Assembly (NCBI RefSeq): GCF_021183825.1
Contig: NZ_CP089211.1
Span: 3,335,501 to 3,399,500, forward strand
Reading direction: 5' to 3'
Origin: Sinomicrobium kalidii
GTDB taxonomy: Bacteria > Bacteroidota > Bacteroidia > Flavobacteriales > Flavobacteriaceae
DNA length: 64,000 nt
The position numbers and the translations under genes were made by a program. The notes beneath the pieces were generated by a model. That model was not told the DNA's origin. It did no database searches and saw nothing but the letters and a program-made list of their open reading frames with translations. Below are positions 17,601 to 25,069 of the stretch, piece after piece. The first letter of the stretch is position 1. The number at the start of each line of letters is the position of its first letter.

Positions 17601-18085
17601 ATACCCTGAGCTATAAAAACTTTGATTTTATCTTCAACTTTAATTTTGTCAAAGGCGTTGACAGGGTCTGGGTCCGTGGAGCAAATCAGTTTGCTTTTAT
17701 AAACCCCTACAATAATGTAACTACACATGTATACGATACCTGGACCCCCGATAACCCTACGGCCCAATATGCCCGGATGATGTCTGCTACCCACGGGACC
17801 TCCGTACCGACGAGCAGGAATGTCAAGGATGCCTCCTATATCAAGCTGAGGTCCGCATCGCTGGCCTATAACATTCCCAAAAAATGGCTGGATAAAACCG
17901 GGATCAGTTATGCGCAACTTTCATTAAGCGGAAACAATTTGTTTGTCATATCAGATTACCCCGGGATTGACCCCGAAAGTGTGGACTCTCAACGTGGAGG
18001 TTCTACAGTAGATTTAACAAGGGATGGAGGCCTTGCTTATCCACAGGTGCGGACCTTTACGTTTGGAGTTAAATTAGGTTTATAA
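14648..18085 (+). CDS. SusC/RagA family TonB-dependent outer membrane receptor (locus 1)
   Basis: 1145 residues. A long N-terminal stretch with a hydrophobic segment (MKTFIFCYCVVAFGLGSYHG) precedes an STN/secretin signalling domain (ISVEQIFNLIENQTDYRFIYRHD), a carboxypeptidase-D-like regulatory domain (VEGVVTGKDGEPIGGVTVYVS...FDGHFSLAAEPGYFLVV), and the plug (GKITGVHVSSQSGGPGSGAI, PLYVVDGVPI, VDVLKDASSAAIYGSRAANG). The remaining ~850 residues form the barrel, ending in an aromatic-rich strand (VRTFTFGVKLGL). It imports an unknown ligand with its SusD partner, 15 bases downstream. The STN domain implies surface signalling to a FecR/ECF pair; the ECF is adjacent and the FecR is displaced to 23272. 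The ligand is likely a peptide rather than a glycan, since no glycoside hydrolase is near. Confidence 0.95.
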   Translation: MKNKWTKEVLLYGRQFLTVIMKTFIFCYCVVAFGLGSYHGFSQDARIKIDTDKTISVEQIFNLIENQTDYRFIYRHDLVRNAPPVRISKGVIRASDLLHMGLEPINYSYDFFNNTIIVKRKESISGTRVVPQSIQVEGVVTGKDGEPIGGVTVYVSNVEPSGQRSAPSDFIIRGTTTDFDGHFSLAAEPGYFLVVTALGYEMTYRKINADQTEYNITLKEKVNALEEVLVVGYGTTKKKDLTGSVGSIDSEDIQQLQSQTVDQALVGKITGVHVSSQSGGPGSGAIVHIRGLSQLIGDNQPLYVVDGVPIVMNPRFGDVGSIGVFGDRENPLLSINPDDVERVDVLKDASSAAIYGSRAANGVVLITTKRGKRNRKPKLDFSYRATVQNPLNTYDILNTDQYRAFLTEHGRDGEVDFGNADTDWQDKTINNNALWNRYSLSMSGGTPDVNYLVSGNITDQEGLMAGNKFTRYSFSSSIDADITERVKTGFNMSYNYSVNRQSGLASLATGGFFRPDLPVFNEDGSYSTTPDGSYGFTIRNPLGDQAKMRIRAVSQNVVGNIYGEYKIIDGLRFRSQLSVNLSNDRNSTFSPSFTQAAMFSAFFSGIEGATLSVQHNAGVNTSWANTLNYNKTLEGGHTIDAVAGVSWDHSKLELESQEYADFPDDDVLTDIRSANEFISASSDVFETALNSFFGRVNYNYKDRYLATFTGRYDGSVKFGPDNQWGFFPSGALAWNVHNEAFLKNSVFLNQLKLRASLGRTGSDNLPAFSYLAYYRSLGNNDSRYDDINGIVVEGVPNSAIRWEQTDQLDLGLEFGLFNNRLYGEVVYFEKNTSDIILMVPISAQTGSSRWNANIADVTNKGWEIGIGGDIVRSPEFRWNSSFNISFIKNKVTALHGGSTTAFGSAGIIEGEPMGVTVGYDVVGIAQTRGDIDELNAGAPGGVYYSGLVQPGDYIYRDVTGDGQITNDDRVTLGDINPDFFGGWNNTLSYKNFDFIFNFNFVKGVDRVWVRGANQFAFINPYNNVTTHVYDTWTPDNPTAQYARMMSATHGTSVPTSRNVKDASYIKLRSASLAYNIPKKWLDKTGISYAQLSLSGNNLFVISDYPGIDPESVDSQRGGSTVDLTRDGGLAYPQVRTFTFGVKLGL

Positions 18086-18100
18086 TCAGTTTAAAAATCG

Positions 18101-19594
18101 TTGAAAATGAAAATCAATAAAAATATATATGTCTGTATGGTGAGTTTACTTTTGATAAGCTTATCATCATGTGAACTGGCCAGGGACTTGGATGATTTTG
18201 AACCCAATTACGCATTGGATGCGGATGCAGCTATAGTAGACGAAGCAAGTGCAGAACTGGCCCTGGCCGGTGTGTATTCCGGTTTTCGCCAGCGAAGTGT
18301 AGGGGCGGGTAACCCCGAAATCTATTATATCCCTTCCCTGATGAGCGGTTTAATGCTGAACAGTTCGTTTTATACGAACCAGGAGATGCTGGGGTATGTG
18401 AATAATGCCCCCATCCCCATGAATGCTTCTACGGGACTGGGAGCGTATTCCGGGATGTACGATATTGTGAACCGCTGTAACTGGCTTATAGAAAAGGTCT
18501 CCCTGCTTTCGGATACCGATTTTGATACACCCGGGCGCCGGGCGGAAATACTGGGTGAGACCAAAGCAGTGCGGGCCACGGCAAATTTTTACCTGCTACG
18601 GCTTTTCGGACAGTTTTATGATACGGATTCCAAATACGGGATTACGCTGAGGTTGGACCCTGCCCGTTCCAATGAAGCGCTCCCCCGGAATACTGTGGCG
18701 GAGGTTTACGATGCCCTTATTGCCGATCTGGACGACGCCATTGCCAATGCCCCGGATTTGCGGGCCAAATATTATACCAATAAAACCTATGCCAGGGCTT
18801 TAAAGGCCAAAGTGATGCTGTATAAGGGCGATTATGTGGCTGCGGCAACACTGGCCGGGGAAGTCATGCACAATTCGGGAGGAAGTTTTGACCTGGCCCC
18901 GGATTATGCCGGGATTTTTGCCGATCATACAAGTCCGGCCCTGTTTGAAAGCCCGGAAGTGCTCTTCGGCTCAAAAGGCGAACCCCAGGCAGGACTCGGA
19001 ATAGGGAATTTTATGGGGTTCTGGGGAGTCGCCAATCCCGCATTTAAAACCTTTGGGGAACAGTGGATAAGCGTTGACGGTCAGAATATCACCCATGACG
19101 GTGACAGGATCGCTCAAACCACCCGGGAAGATGATCTTAATGGACTACTCCTCTCCGATAAATATCGTAACCGGGACCTGGTGGGAGAAAATTACGAAAT
19201 GATCTATCACCTGAGGATGGCCGAAGTTTACCTGGTCTATGCCGAAGCCCATGCCAGGAGCAATAATAGTGTCACCCCCGAAGCCCTGGAAGCCCTGAAT
19301 GCTGTTAGAACCAGGGCCGGCGCCACAACTACCGGGGAAGATGGTTTCGAAACCTATCCTGCTTCCATTTCTTTGGAACAATTCCTGGAGGCTATTCGCA
19401 TAGAAAAATATATAGAACTGGCCATGGAGACCGGCGAAGAGTGGTTTGACCTGGTACGCTACCATTTTATTGATGGCTTTGATGTTACTTTGGTAAAACC
19501 TACAGCTACGGACCCTGACAAGTATATTTTGCCGATTGACGGGGTGACCATCGAAGCCGGGAACAATGTCGTGGAACAAAATCCCGGGTATTGA
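18101..19594 (+). CDS. SusD/RagB family surface lipoprotein (locus 1)
   Basis: 497 residues. A lipoprotein signal ends in ISLSSC (lipobox; MVSLLLISLSSC), followed by ELARDLDDFEP. The body shows SusD-type TPR-like helices (NRCNWLIEKV, ARALKAKVMLYKGDYVAAATLAGEVM) and the conserved C-terminal parts MAEVYLVYAEAHAR, LNAVRTRAGA, AIRIEKYIELAMETGEEWFDLVRY. It would act as the lid that captures ligand above the SusC barrel. The gene starts 15 bases after susC and is expected to be co-transcribed. Divergence from locus 2 SusD (38436-39842) is large, so the two systems probably take different ligands. Confidence 0.95.
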   Translation: MKMKINKNIYVCMVSLLLISLSSCELARDLDDFEPNYALDADAAIVDEASAELALAGVYSGFRQRSVGAGNPEIYYIPSLMSGLMLNSSFYTNQEMLGYVNNAPIPMNASTGLGAYSGMYDIVNRCNWLIEKVSLLSDTDFDTPGRRAEILGETKAVRATANFYLLRLFGQFYDTDSKYGITLRLDPARSNEALPRNTVAEVYDALIADLDDAIANAPDLRAKYYTNKTYARALKAKVMLYKGDYVAAATLAGEVMHNSGGSFDLAPDYAGIFADHTSPALFESPEVLFGSKGEPQAGLGIGNFMGFWGVANPAFKTFGEQWISVDGQNITHDGDRIAQTTREDDLNGLLLSDKYRNRDLVGENYEMIYHLRMAEVYLVYAEAHARSNNSVTPEALEALNAVRTRAGATTTGEDGFETYPASISLEQFLEAIRIEKYIELAMETGEEWFDLVRYHFIDGFDVTLVKPTATDPDKYILPIDGVTIEAGNNVVEQNPGY

Positions 19595-19629
19595 TACTGT
19601 ATCCCTATAAAGTTTAATGATAAAAAAGA

Positions 19630-21138
19630 ATGAAAGTAAAACATATTATTTTAAGCATAAGTTGCCTGTTGTTTGCCTTTTCGGGATATCCCCAGGTGAA
19701 TAAAGAGGACATCAGGGTGTTATTTGTAGGATTTGATCCGCAAATGCCTATGCCCGGGGATATAGAGAACAACTCCAAAATAAATGGCGGAATGACCCCG
19801 GAACGTTTCAGGGAAGATTATCAAACAAGGTTTCCCGCCTTTGAAAACTATCTGAAGAGCTATTTTACGGAAGTGCAGACGGTGGATGCCCGTAATTATA
19901 AGGTGGAAATGTCCGGTAACTACGATGTTACCATTTTCGACCAGGTTATAAAGCCGTGGAAGGAAGAAACCCGGGAAACAGGCAAAGACGGCAAAATGAA
20001 GTATGAACCTGCCAAATATTTAACCGAAGACTTTGATCATGCAACAATTTTTATAGGTCATACGTCACCGGTTATGGGGCAAAGTGTAGGTACAAAGTTA
20101 GACTGGTTGTGCTTATGTTTAGATGCCGATGCCCATCATTTAAAGACAGAGCACGCCATATTTAAAGGCCCTTTTCCTGTAGCATTGACTTTTGAAACAA
20201 AACCTACTCCCGAAGGTATATATCATTATCCCTCCGGAAAAAACATACCAAAAGAGATTCCTATGTGGCGTGTGCAAAAAGAAGGTTATTTAGAGAGTAA
20301 AGGGTATAGAGTAGGAATGGTATCCAGAGGAGATGGGTTTTTGGATTCCCCTGATGCTGAATATATTTCAAGTGGTGTGAATACAAAAGATGTCGGCGCT
20401 GTTGCTATTGGCCGCCATGCCAATTTCTTTATGTGGGGATTTTCCGGCTCACCGGATTATATGACTGAAGAGGCTAAACAGGTGTTCGCCAATGCTGTGG
20501 TCTATATGAAACAGTTCAAGGGACAAAAACCGATTGCCAGAAAATACAACGACCGCATTGCTACTAAAGATTATATAGATAATATTATAGGCAGGTTAAA
20601 TAAAGAATCTTTTGAAGATACAAAGACCTACTACGAGCAGCTTAACCGGCAAATGGCAGAAACCGTCAGGAAACTGGAAGAAAAGAAAAACAAGGGTGAG
20701 ACACTTACGGAAATGGAGGAGATGGTATTGAAAGCACAATCAAAACCAATGCCTATACCCGATTGGGAACAATACGTACAACAAATTTCAAGAGAATTTT
20801 TCAGACCGGAATATGTAAATAATGTCGGGGCTTTAAAACAGTTTTTAAGAGAGAACAGAAAGTACATGTTTTCTGAACCTGACGGATTTTATGCATTACA
20901 AATTGATGAGGATTTAAAAAAATTGGGAATCGGTAATGATGAAAAATCGATGTTTCCGGTATGTATTGAACTCTTGAAAGACGATAGTAAATCTGAAATG
21001 GCCAGGCGTGTCCTTAAACGATATACAGGTATGGAGAAAACCCGAAAAGAGTGGGGGCAATGGTTTGAAGAAAACAGGGATAAGCTGTTTTTTACCGAGA
21101 CCGGGGGCTATAAATGGTTAATAAATACAATAAAATGA
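19630..21138 (+). CDS. Secreted ThuA/class I glutamine-amidotransferase-like protein
   Basis: 502 residues with a signal peptide (MKVKHIILSISCLLFAFSGYPQ). The N-terminal half resembles the ThuA/class I GATase-like fold: IRVLFVGFDPQ as first strand, FENYLKSYFTEVQTV, YDVTIFDQVI, then WGFSGSPDYMTEEAKQVFANAVVYMKQF, close to the ending seen in ThuA-like proteins. The C-terminal half is helical with long charged coils (residues ~320-370) and closes with KEWGQWFEENRDKLFFTETGGYKWLIN, the WxxWxxxNRxxLFF-GGYK tail found in related secreted proteins of Bacteroidota and Planctomycetes. No catalytic Cys is evident. It is in the susCD operon (35-base gap) and overlaps the next gene by 4 bp (ATGA), so its task is periplasmic or surface handling of the imported ligand. 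Confidence 0.55.
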   Translation: MKVKHIILSISCLLFAFSGYPQVNKEDIRVLFVGFDPQMPMPGDIENNSKINGGMTPERFREDYQTRFPAFENYLKSYFTEVQTVDARNYKVEMSGNYDVTIFDQVIKPWKEETRETGKDGKMKYEPAKYLTEDFDHATIFIGHTSPVMGQSVGTKLDWLCLCLDADAHHLKTEHAIFKGPFPVALTFETKPTPEGIYHYPSGKNIPKEIPMWRVQKEGYLESKGYRVGMVSRGDGFLDSPDAEYISSGVNTKDVGAVAIGRHANFFMWGFSGSPDYMTEEAKQVFANAVVYMKQFKGQKPIARKYNDRIATKDYIDNIIGRLNKESFEDTKTYYEQLNRQMAETVRKLEEKKNKGETLTEMEEMVLKAQSKPMPIPDWEQYVQQISREFFRPEYVNNVGALKQFLRENRKYMFSEPDGFYALQIDEDLKKLGIGNDEKSMFPVCIELLKDDSKSEMARRVLKRYTGMEKTRKEWGQWFEENRDKLFFTETGGYKWLINTIK

Positions 21139-21653
21139 GAAAAATCATTAAGGTTAGTTTTATTACGGTTTGTCTCTTTATTACCTCTTTAACTTTTTCT
21201 CAAAACAGAATTGATGCCGGTTTTAAGCAGGTAGTAAGTGAAGCATCTGATAAACTATGGGTAAGTCAACCGGATATGTCTGATCCTGTTACAGTAAATG
21301 CGGAATTAGTGTGGAGTAATAACAGAGAACAACTTGCCGTTGTGATGAAGGTCCGGGTTTTGGAGAACTGGCATATTTATGCCTACGTACCCGGTTCCCA
21401 ACCCTACATTACTACCGAGTTGAAGCTGTCCGTTCCCGATGGGGTAACCCCGGTGGACAAATGGGAAAAACCAGGTGCATACCCATCTGCGGACGGCGTC
21501 TATATTTATGAAGGAAGCCTGGTTTTCGTGCATTATTTTTCTGTTGACAAACCGGTAAAGGAAAAGCAGATAGAGACAGGGCTTTATTACCAGACCTGTG
21601 ATTTGAAACAATGTTTACCTCCCCAAACAAAAATGAGGAAGTTGACACTATAG
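21135..21653 (+). CDS. Stand-alone DsbD N-terminal domain protein (nDsbD), periplasmic
   Basis: 172 residues with a signal peptide (MRKIIKVSFITVCLFITSLTFS). The mature part matches the immunoglobulin-like alpha domain of DsbD: ELVWSNNREQLAVVMKVRVLENWHIYAYVPGSQPY, GSLVFVHYFSVDKP, and the redox pair YYQTCDLKQCLPPQTK (Cys-5x-Cys), which is the site that in DsbD receives electrons from the membrane part and passes them to periplasmic thioredoxin-like partners. Here the domain is a separate gene without any membrane or C-terminal Trx domain. ATG 21135 overlaps the previous stop (ATGA); the longer reading from 21114 would bury the signal. It is upstream of a TlpA gene and could serve as a soluble electron shuttle. 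Confidence 0.85.
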   Translation: MRKIIKVSFITVCLFITSLTFSQNRIDAGFKQVVSEASDKLWVSQPDMSDPVTVNAELVWSNNREQLAVVMKVRVLENWHIYAYVPGSQPYITTELKLSVPDGVTPVDKWEKPGAYPSADGVYIYEGSLVFVHYFSVDKPVKEKQIETGLYYQTCDLKQCLPPQTKMRKLTL

Positions 21654-21689
21654 AACACCCGAAACATCAATATTAAAGAATCAGAGACC

Positions 21690-22925
21690 ATGAATTGTGT
21701 TATACGTATTTTAAGCATAGTGATCCCGGCATTCCTTTTAGGGTGTAATCCGGAAAAAGAAAAACTCCCTGAAAATACGTTCCGTATAAAGGGGCATATT
21801 AAAGGGGTTGAAAACGGAACGGTAAAAATAACCTCCCGGGACATGGAAACAAGGAATTCAATAACATTTGATTCTGCGCAGATCACAGGCGGAAGCTTCA
21901 CACTCGAAGGACCATTGACCTCTCCGAGGGAATTAAACCTGATGATCCCGAAGGGAGGAGTAACCTATTACGCCGGTATTATGAGCGATAAAAGCGTTAT
22001 GGAGCTCCGACTGGACACCGCCGGTTACGAAAGAAAAATGAATAATTATGTAAGCCTGACCCCCGAGGTGAGAGGTTCTGCTTTTCACGAGGAATACAGA
22101 TCGTATGAGGCCCTTATTAAACCGTTTAGAGATAGGATTTCCGTAATATCCGAATCCTATAATAAACTGAACGAACTGTATATTGCTGCCCGGAAAAAAG
22201 AAGATAAAGAAGCAGCTGATAAATACAAGGAGGAATTAGAGGAGTTAAAACTGAAAATGGAGCCTTTTCGGGAACAAATGGATTCTGTTACGGATAAATA
22301 TATTGCCGGTCATCCCGGAAGTTATGTTTCGGCATATTTAATGTCCATGAAGGTAGCAGGCTATGGGCTGGAAAAGTCGACCGTTATTTATGATCAAATG
22401 CCTCCTGAAATACAAGGTGGATTTTATGGGACTTCCGTAAAAAAACAGCTTGAAAAACTCAAAAAGGCATCACCCGGAGCGGAAGCCGCACTGTTTACTG
22501 CGACCGATATTAACGGGGAAGAATTAAAGTTGGAAGATTACAGGGGACAGTATGTTTTACTCGATTTCTGGGCAAGCTGGTGCGTACCATGCCGTAAAGG
22601 AAATCCCCATCTTTTAAAAATCTATGAAAAATACCGGGGCAAAGGTTTTGAAATTATCGGTATTTCGGATGATGATAGCAATCCGGAGGCCTGGCATAAA
22701 GCCGTGGAGGAAGACGGAATAGGTGTGTGGAAACATGTGCTGAGAGGTTTGAAAGTGGACAGGTCCGAAGGATATAAAGTATTGGATAAAGGAATAAGCG
22801 AAAATTATGATATCCATTTTTTACCTACCAAAATCCTCATAGATCCGAAAGGGATCATTATAGGCAGGTACGGGAGTGAGGAAGAACCCCTGGATGCCAA
22901 ACTGGAGGAGGTATTCGGGGAATAA
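21690..22925 (+). CDS. TlpA-family disulfide reductase lipoprotein, WCVPC (TlpA-1)
   Basis: 411 residues. A lipoprotein signal (IVIPAFLLGC) is followed by a DUF4369 domain (FRIKGHIKGVENGTVKITSRD...GGSFTLEGPL) and a helical spacer (residues ~115-240). The C-terminal thioredoxin domain has W-C-V-P-C around residues 297-301 (DFWASWCVPCRK), then cis-Pro region FLPTKILIDPKG. Such proteins are anchored in the envelope and reduce disulfides in periplasmic or surface substrates, taking electrons from DsbD. It ends the susC-susD-ThuA-nDsbD-TlpA group; a 346-base gap then leads to the FecR gene. Confidence 0.92.
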   Translation: MNCVIRILSIVIPAFLLGCNPEKEKLPENTFRIKGHIKGVENGTVKITSRDMETRNSITFDSAQITGGSFTLEGPLTSPRELNLMIPKGGVTYYAGIMSDKSVMELRLDTAGYERKMNNYVSLTPEVRGSAFHEEYRSYEALIKPFRDRISVISESYNKLNELYIAARKKEDKEAADKYKEELEELKLKMEPFREQMDSVTDKYIAGHPGSYVSAYLMSMKVAGYGLEKSTVIYDQMPPEIQGGFYGTSVKKQLEKLKKASPGAEAALFTATDINGEELKLEDYRGQYVLLDFWASWCVPCRKGNPHLLKIYEKYRGKGFEIIGISDDDSNPEAWHKAVEEDGIGVWKHVLRGLKVDRSEGYKVLDKGISENYDIHFLPTKILIDPKGIIIGRYGSEEEPLDAKLEEVFGE

Positions 22926-22945
22926 ATCATAATGTTAAATATGAC

Positions 22946-23093
22946 TTAGTATAACAAAAACTCTAAATCGGACTTAGGACTTCAGGACATAAGACGTAAG
23001 ATCAATGTAATCGAGCTTTAAAACATTAAGTCCCTATGTCATAAGTCCTGCAGTCGTACGTCATAATCATTTTTTTGTCATGTACTAAAAAAA
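22946..23093. repeat. Intergenic inverted-repeat element (copy 2)
   Basis: Left end TTAGTATAACAAAAA (22946-22960, a 2-base deletion relative to the other copies), right end TTTTTTGTCATGTACTAAAAAA (from 23071). The interior repeats GACTTAGGACTT / GGACATAAGACG type words that also appear between 34530 and 34625. It fills most of the 346-base gap between TlpA-1 and FecR; nothing coding is visible in it. Confidence 0.6.
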
Positions 23094-23215
23094 TATAAAC
23101 AGGGATGGAATCCGGATGAGTTAACCGGGGTTATTTGGAGCCTGGTACGGGAATGACTACATAACATTCCCGTGCCTTTGGAAAAACGAAATCATGATTT
23201 AAAGAAAAAAAGTAG

Positions 23216-23267
23216 TAAAACGTAGTGGTATTGCAAATCGGTTTCGTCACAGTAACAAAGAAGATAG
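23216..23267 (+). promoter_or_regulatory. Duplicated ECF-promoter-like element, copy B, in front of FecR
   Basis: GTAAAACGTAGTGGTATTGC continuing into GGTTTCGTCACAGTAAC and ending four bases before the FecR ATG at 23272. It is nearly the same as 14278-14329, which lies after the locus 1 sigma gene. The position directly upstream of FecR suits a sigma-dependent autoregulated promoter. Confidence 0.55.
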
Positions 23268-23271
23268 GAAA

Positions 23272-24438
23272 ATGATTCCCAAAGCCTTAGAGGACTTAAT
23301 TGTAAAATTTGTAACCCGATCCATTACTTCCGGGGAACTGGAGCTGTTGGAAAAATACCTGGAAAACCCTGCCAACGACAAGGTTTTCAGGACCTATATA
23401 GAACTCAATCACGCCCTGGACGATCTTATGAATGACTATGATCCTAATGAAGCCAAGAAAAAATTACTTTCCATGATCAGGGAAGAGAAGAATTATACAA
23501 AACGCAGGAGCCGTTTGGTTTATTTGAAATATGCTGCTGCTGCCGCTATCCTGCTATTGGTCTCCCTGCCATTTGTTTTTAATGACAGCATTTCTGATAA
23601 GCCTGTAACGAATGATATGGACGGGCTTACCGAAATTCCCCCGGGAGAAGACAAAGCCGTATTGACCCTGGAAGACGGCAGGAATATTGTTTTGGAAAAA
23701 GGGAAGAAGTACACTACGGAAAAAATAAAAAGTGATGGTAAAAGCCTGGTATATGAGGAAGCTTCCCCGGCTGCGGAAGAGGAAGTGGCTTTTAACTACC
23801 TGACCGTGCCCAGAGGAGGACAGTTTTTTATACAGCTTCCGGACAGTACGGGAGTATGGCTTAACTCGGAGTCCAGGCTGAAATACCCGGTACATTTTAC
23901 AAAAAACCGGCCACGGGAAGTGGAACTGGTATATGGAGAAGCCTATTTTGATGTTTCGTCCGCTACCAAACACGATAACATGTCTTTCAAAGTAAAGACA
24001 CAGGGACAGATGGTTGAAGTACTTGGAACGGAATTTAATGTAAAGGCCTACCGGGATGAGCGCCGGATATCTACTACGCTGGTAGAAGGCCGGGTAACTG
24101 TGGGGAGCGGGAACTCGAAAAGGACGCTATCTCCCGGACAGCAGTCTGAAGTAAAGGACGGAGAAAAAAATATAGAAGTGAATGAGGTAAACGTGGCGAT
24201 GGCGATCGCCTGGAAGAACGGCCTGTTTATGTTCGATAAAATGCCTTTGAAAGAAATGATGAGAACCCTGTCGAGATGGTATGATCTCGAAGTGAAGTTT
24301 GAAAACGAAAAGAAAAAAGAAATGGTTTTTTCCGGATTTTTAAACCGTTCTGAAAACGTAAATGAACTTTTAAAGAACATAGAACGAACCGGGGAAGTAA
24401 AATTCCTGATAGAAAGAAAAACAGTGGTGATAAAATAA
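23272..24438 (+). CDS. FecR-family anti-sigma factor (displaced partner of locus 1)
   Basis: 388 residues. A short cytoplasmic sigma-binding region (LEDLIVKFVTRSITSGELELLEKYL) comes first, then one membrane helix (LKYAAAAAILLLVSLPFVF, about 85-105), the periplasmic FecR domain (TVPRGGQFFIQLPDSTGVWLNSESRLKYP...GEAYFDV...VEVLGTEFNVKAY...VEGRVTV) and a C-terminal DUF4974 (FDKMPLKEMMRTLSRWYDLEVKFE). It senses the SusC STN domain in the periplasm and holds an ECF sigma. Its usual neighbours are missing: there is no sigma gene beside it, and downstream only a susC leader and a 13-codon susC stub. The closest unpaired sigma is at 13583-14188. Confidence 0.93.
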   Translation: MIPKALEDLIVKFVTRSITSGELELLEKYLENPANDKVFRTYIELNHALDDLMNDYDPNEAKKKLLSMIREEKNYTKRRSRLVYLKYAAAAAILLLVSLPFVFNDSISDKPVTNDMDGLTEIPPGEDKAVLTLEDGRNIVLEKGKKYTTEKIKSDGKSLVYEEASPAAEEEVAFNYLTVPRGGQFFIQLPDSTGVWLNSESRLKYPVHFTKNRPREVELVYGEAYFDVSSATKHDNMSFKVKTQGQMVEVLGTEFNVKAYRDERRISTTLVEGRVTVGSGNSKRTLSPGQQSEVKDGEKNIEVNEVNVAMAIAWKNGLFMFDKMPLKEMMRTLSRWYDLEVKFENEKKKEMVFSGFLNRSENVNELLKNIERTGEVKFLIERKTVVIK

Positions 24439-24534
24439 AAAAAGGAACAAAGCTAACATCTTTCCACGGGCGTAGCTTCATTCCTCTGAATTCGATCAAT
24501 TAAAGTAAACTTTAACTAACCAAACTACAAATTT
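24437..24534 (+). promoter_or_regulatory. SusC leader element, copy B, with no intact SusC behind it
   Basis: AAAAAGGAACAAAGCTAACA then ACATCTTTCCACGGGCG and on to TTAACTAACCAAACTACAAA ahead of an ATG. It matches 14551-14647 closely, including the hairpin arms AAGCTA/TAGCTT around the invariant loop. Leaders ending in AACTAACCAAACT are typical in front of Flavobacteria susC genes. Confidence 0.5.
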
Positions 24535-24576
24535 ATGAAAATATATTCGGTTTGTATAAATTACTTCAATAAGTAA
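24535..24576 (+). pseudogene. Vestigial susC start (13 codons, then stop)
   Basis: ATG 24535 gives MKIYSVCINYFNK and a TAA at 24574-24576. It occupies exactly the position, relative to the duplicated leader, that the full susC start (14648) has in the other copy. No barrel sequence follows. The best explanation is a deleted susC/susD pair after FecR; a leader peptide is possible but less likely. Confidence 0.4.
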
Positions 24577-25069
24577 GTGTCCTCTTACTGTCTATTCTGT
24601 AATTTCTGTTTGATTTTAGTGGAGTTTGTTTGATAAACATTGTATGGTGGTCTTTTAGAACTGTTATGTACTGAAATGTATTGAATGACCGCATTTAGTG
24701 ATAATGGCCTGTCACCTCGAGAACTAACATTTTGGCAACCGCATAAATTGAGGTGACGGTTAAAAGCGTCATCGCCAGCGAAGCGTCGGCGATCTCCCGG
24801 CTGGTATGCGCCTACCTGTTGCTGAGCCTGTCGAAGAATTGGAGGTATGTTGCTGGCCTCCGTGAGATTGCCACTCCCATATCCATCGGGATCGCAAAAA
24901 CGCTTTTTTGCGATGTGTAGGGGGCTCCTCTAACACGTCATGGGTAGCGAAGTCGAGAGGTTATTGGGGTTAATATTCTGAAAATAAGGGCTCGACCTGA
25001 TAGTAAAACATTGCGCTATGACTAATTATGGATAATCAGAAATGTAAAATACAACATAAAAATGGAGAT
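24577..25069. repeat. Gene-free composite region with palindromes
   Basis: No gene in this ~490-base stretch. It holds several inverted sequences: CACCTCGAG (24715-24723) facing GAGGTGACGG (24751 on), a GC-rich block GCGTCATCGCCAGCGAAGCG continuing TCGGCGATCT, the word TGCTGAGCCTGTCGAAG common in Bacteroidota intergenic repeats, and CGCAAAAACG/CTTTTTTGCG (24895-24919). This looks like accumulated intergenic repeat elements at a rearrangement site. Confidence 0.5.

Noticed and set aside
13583..24438. Polysaccharide utilization locus
   Set aside because: SusC/SusD are present but there is no glycoside hydrolase, lyase or carbohydrate esterase in either locus.
24577..25069. Insertion sequence remnant
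   Set aside because: No transposase fragment and no matching terminal inverted repeats with a target duplication could be found; only short palindromes.
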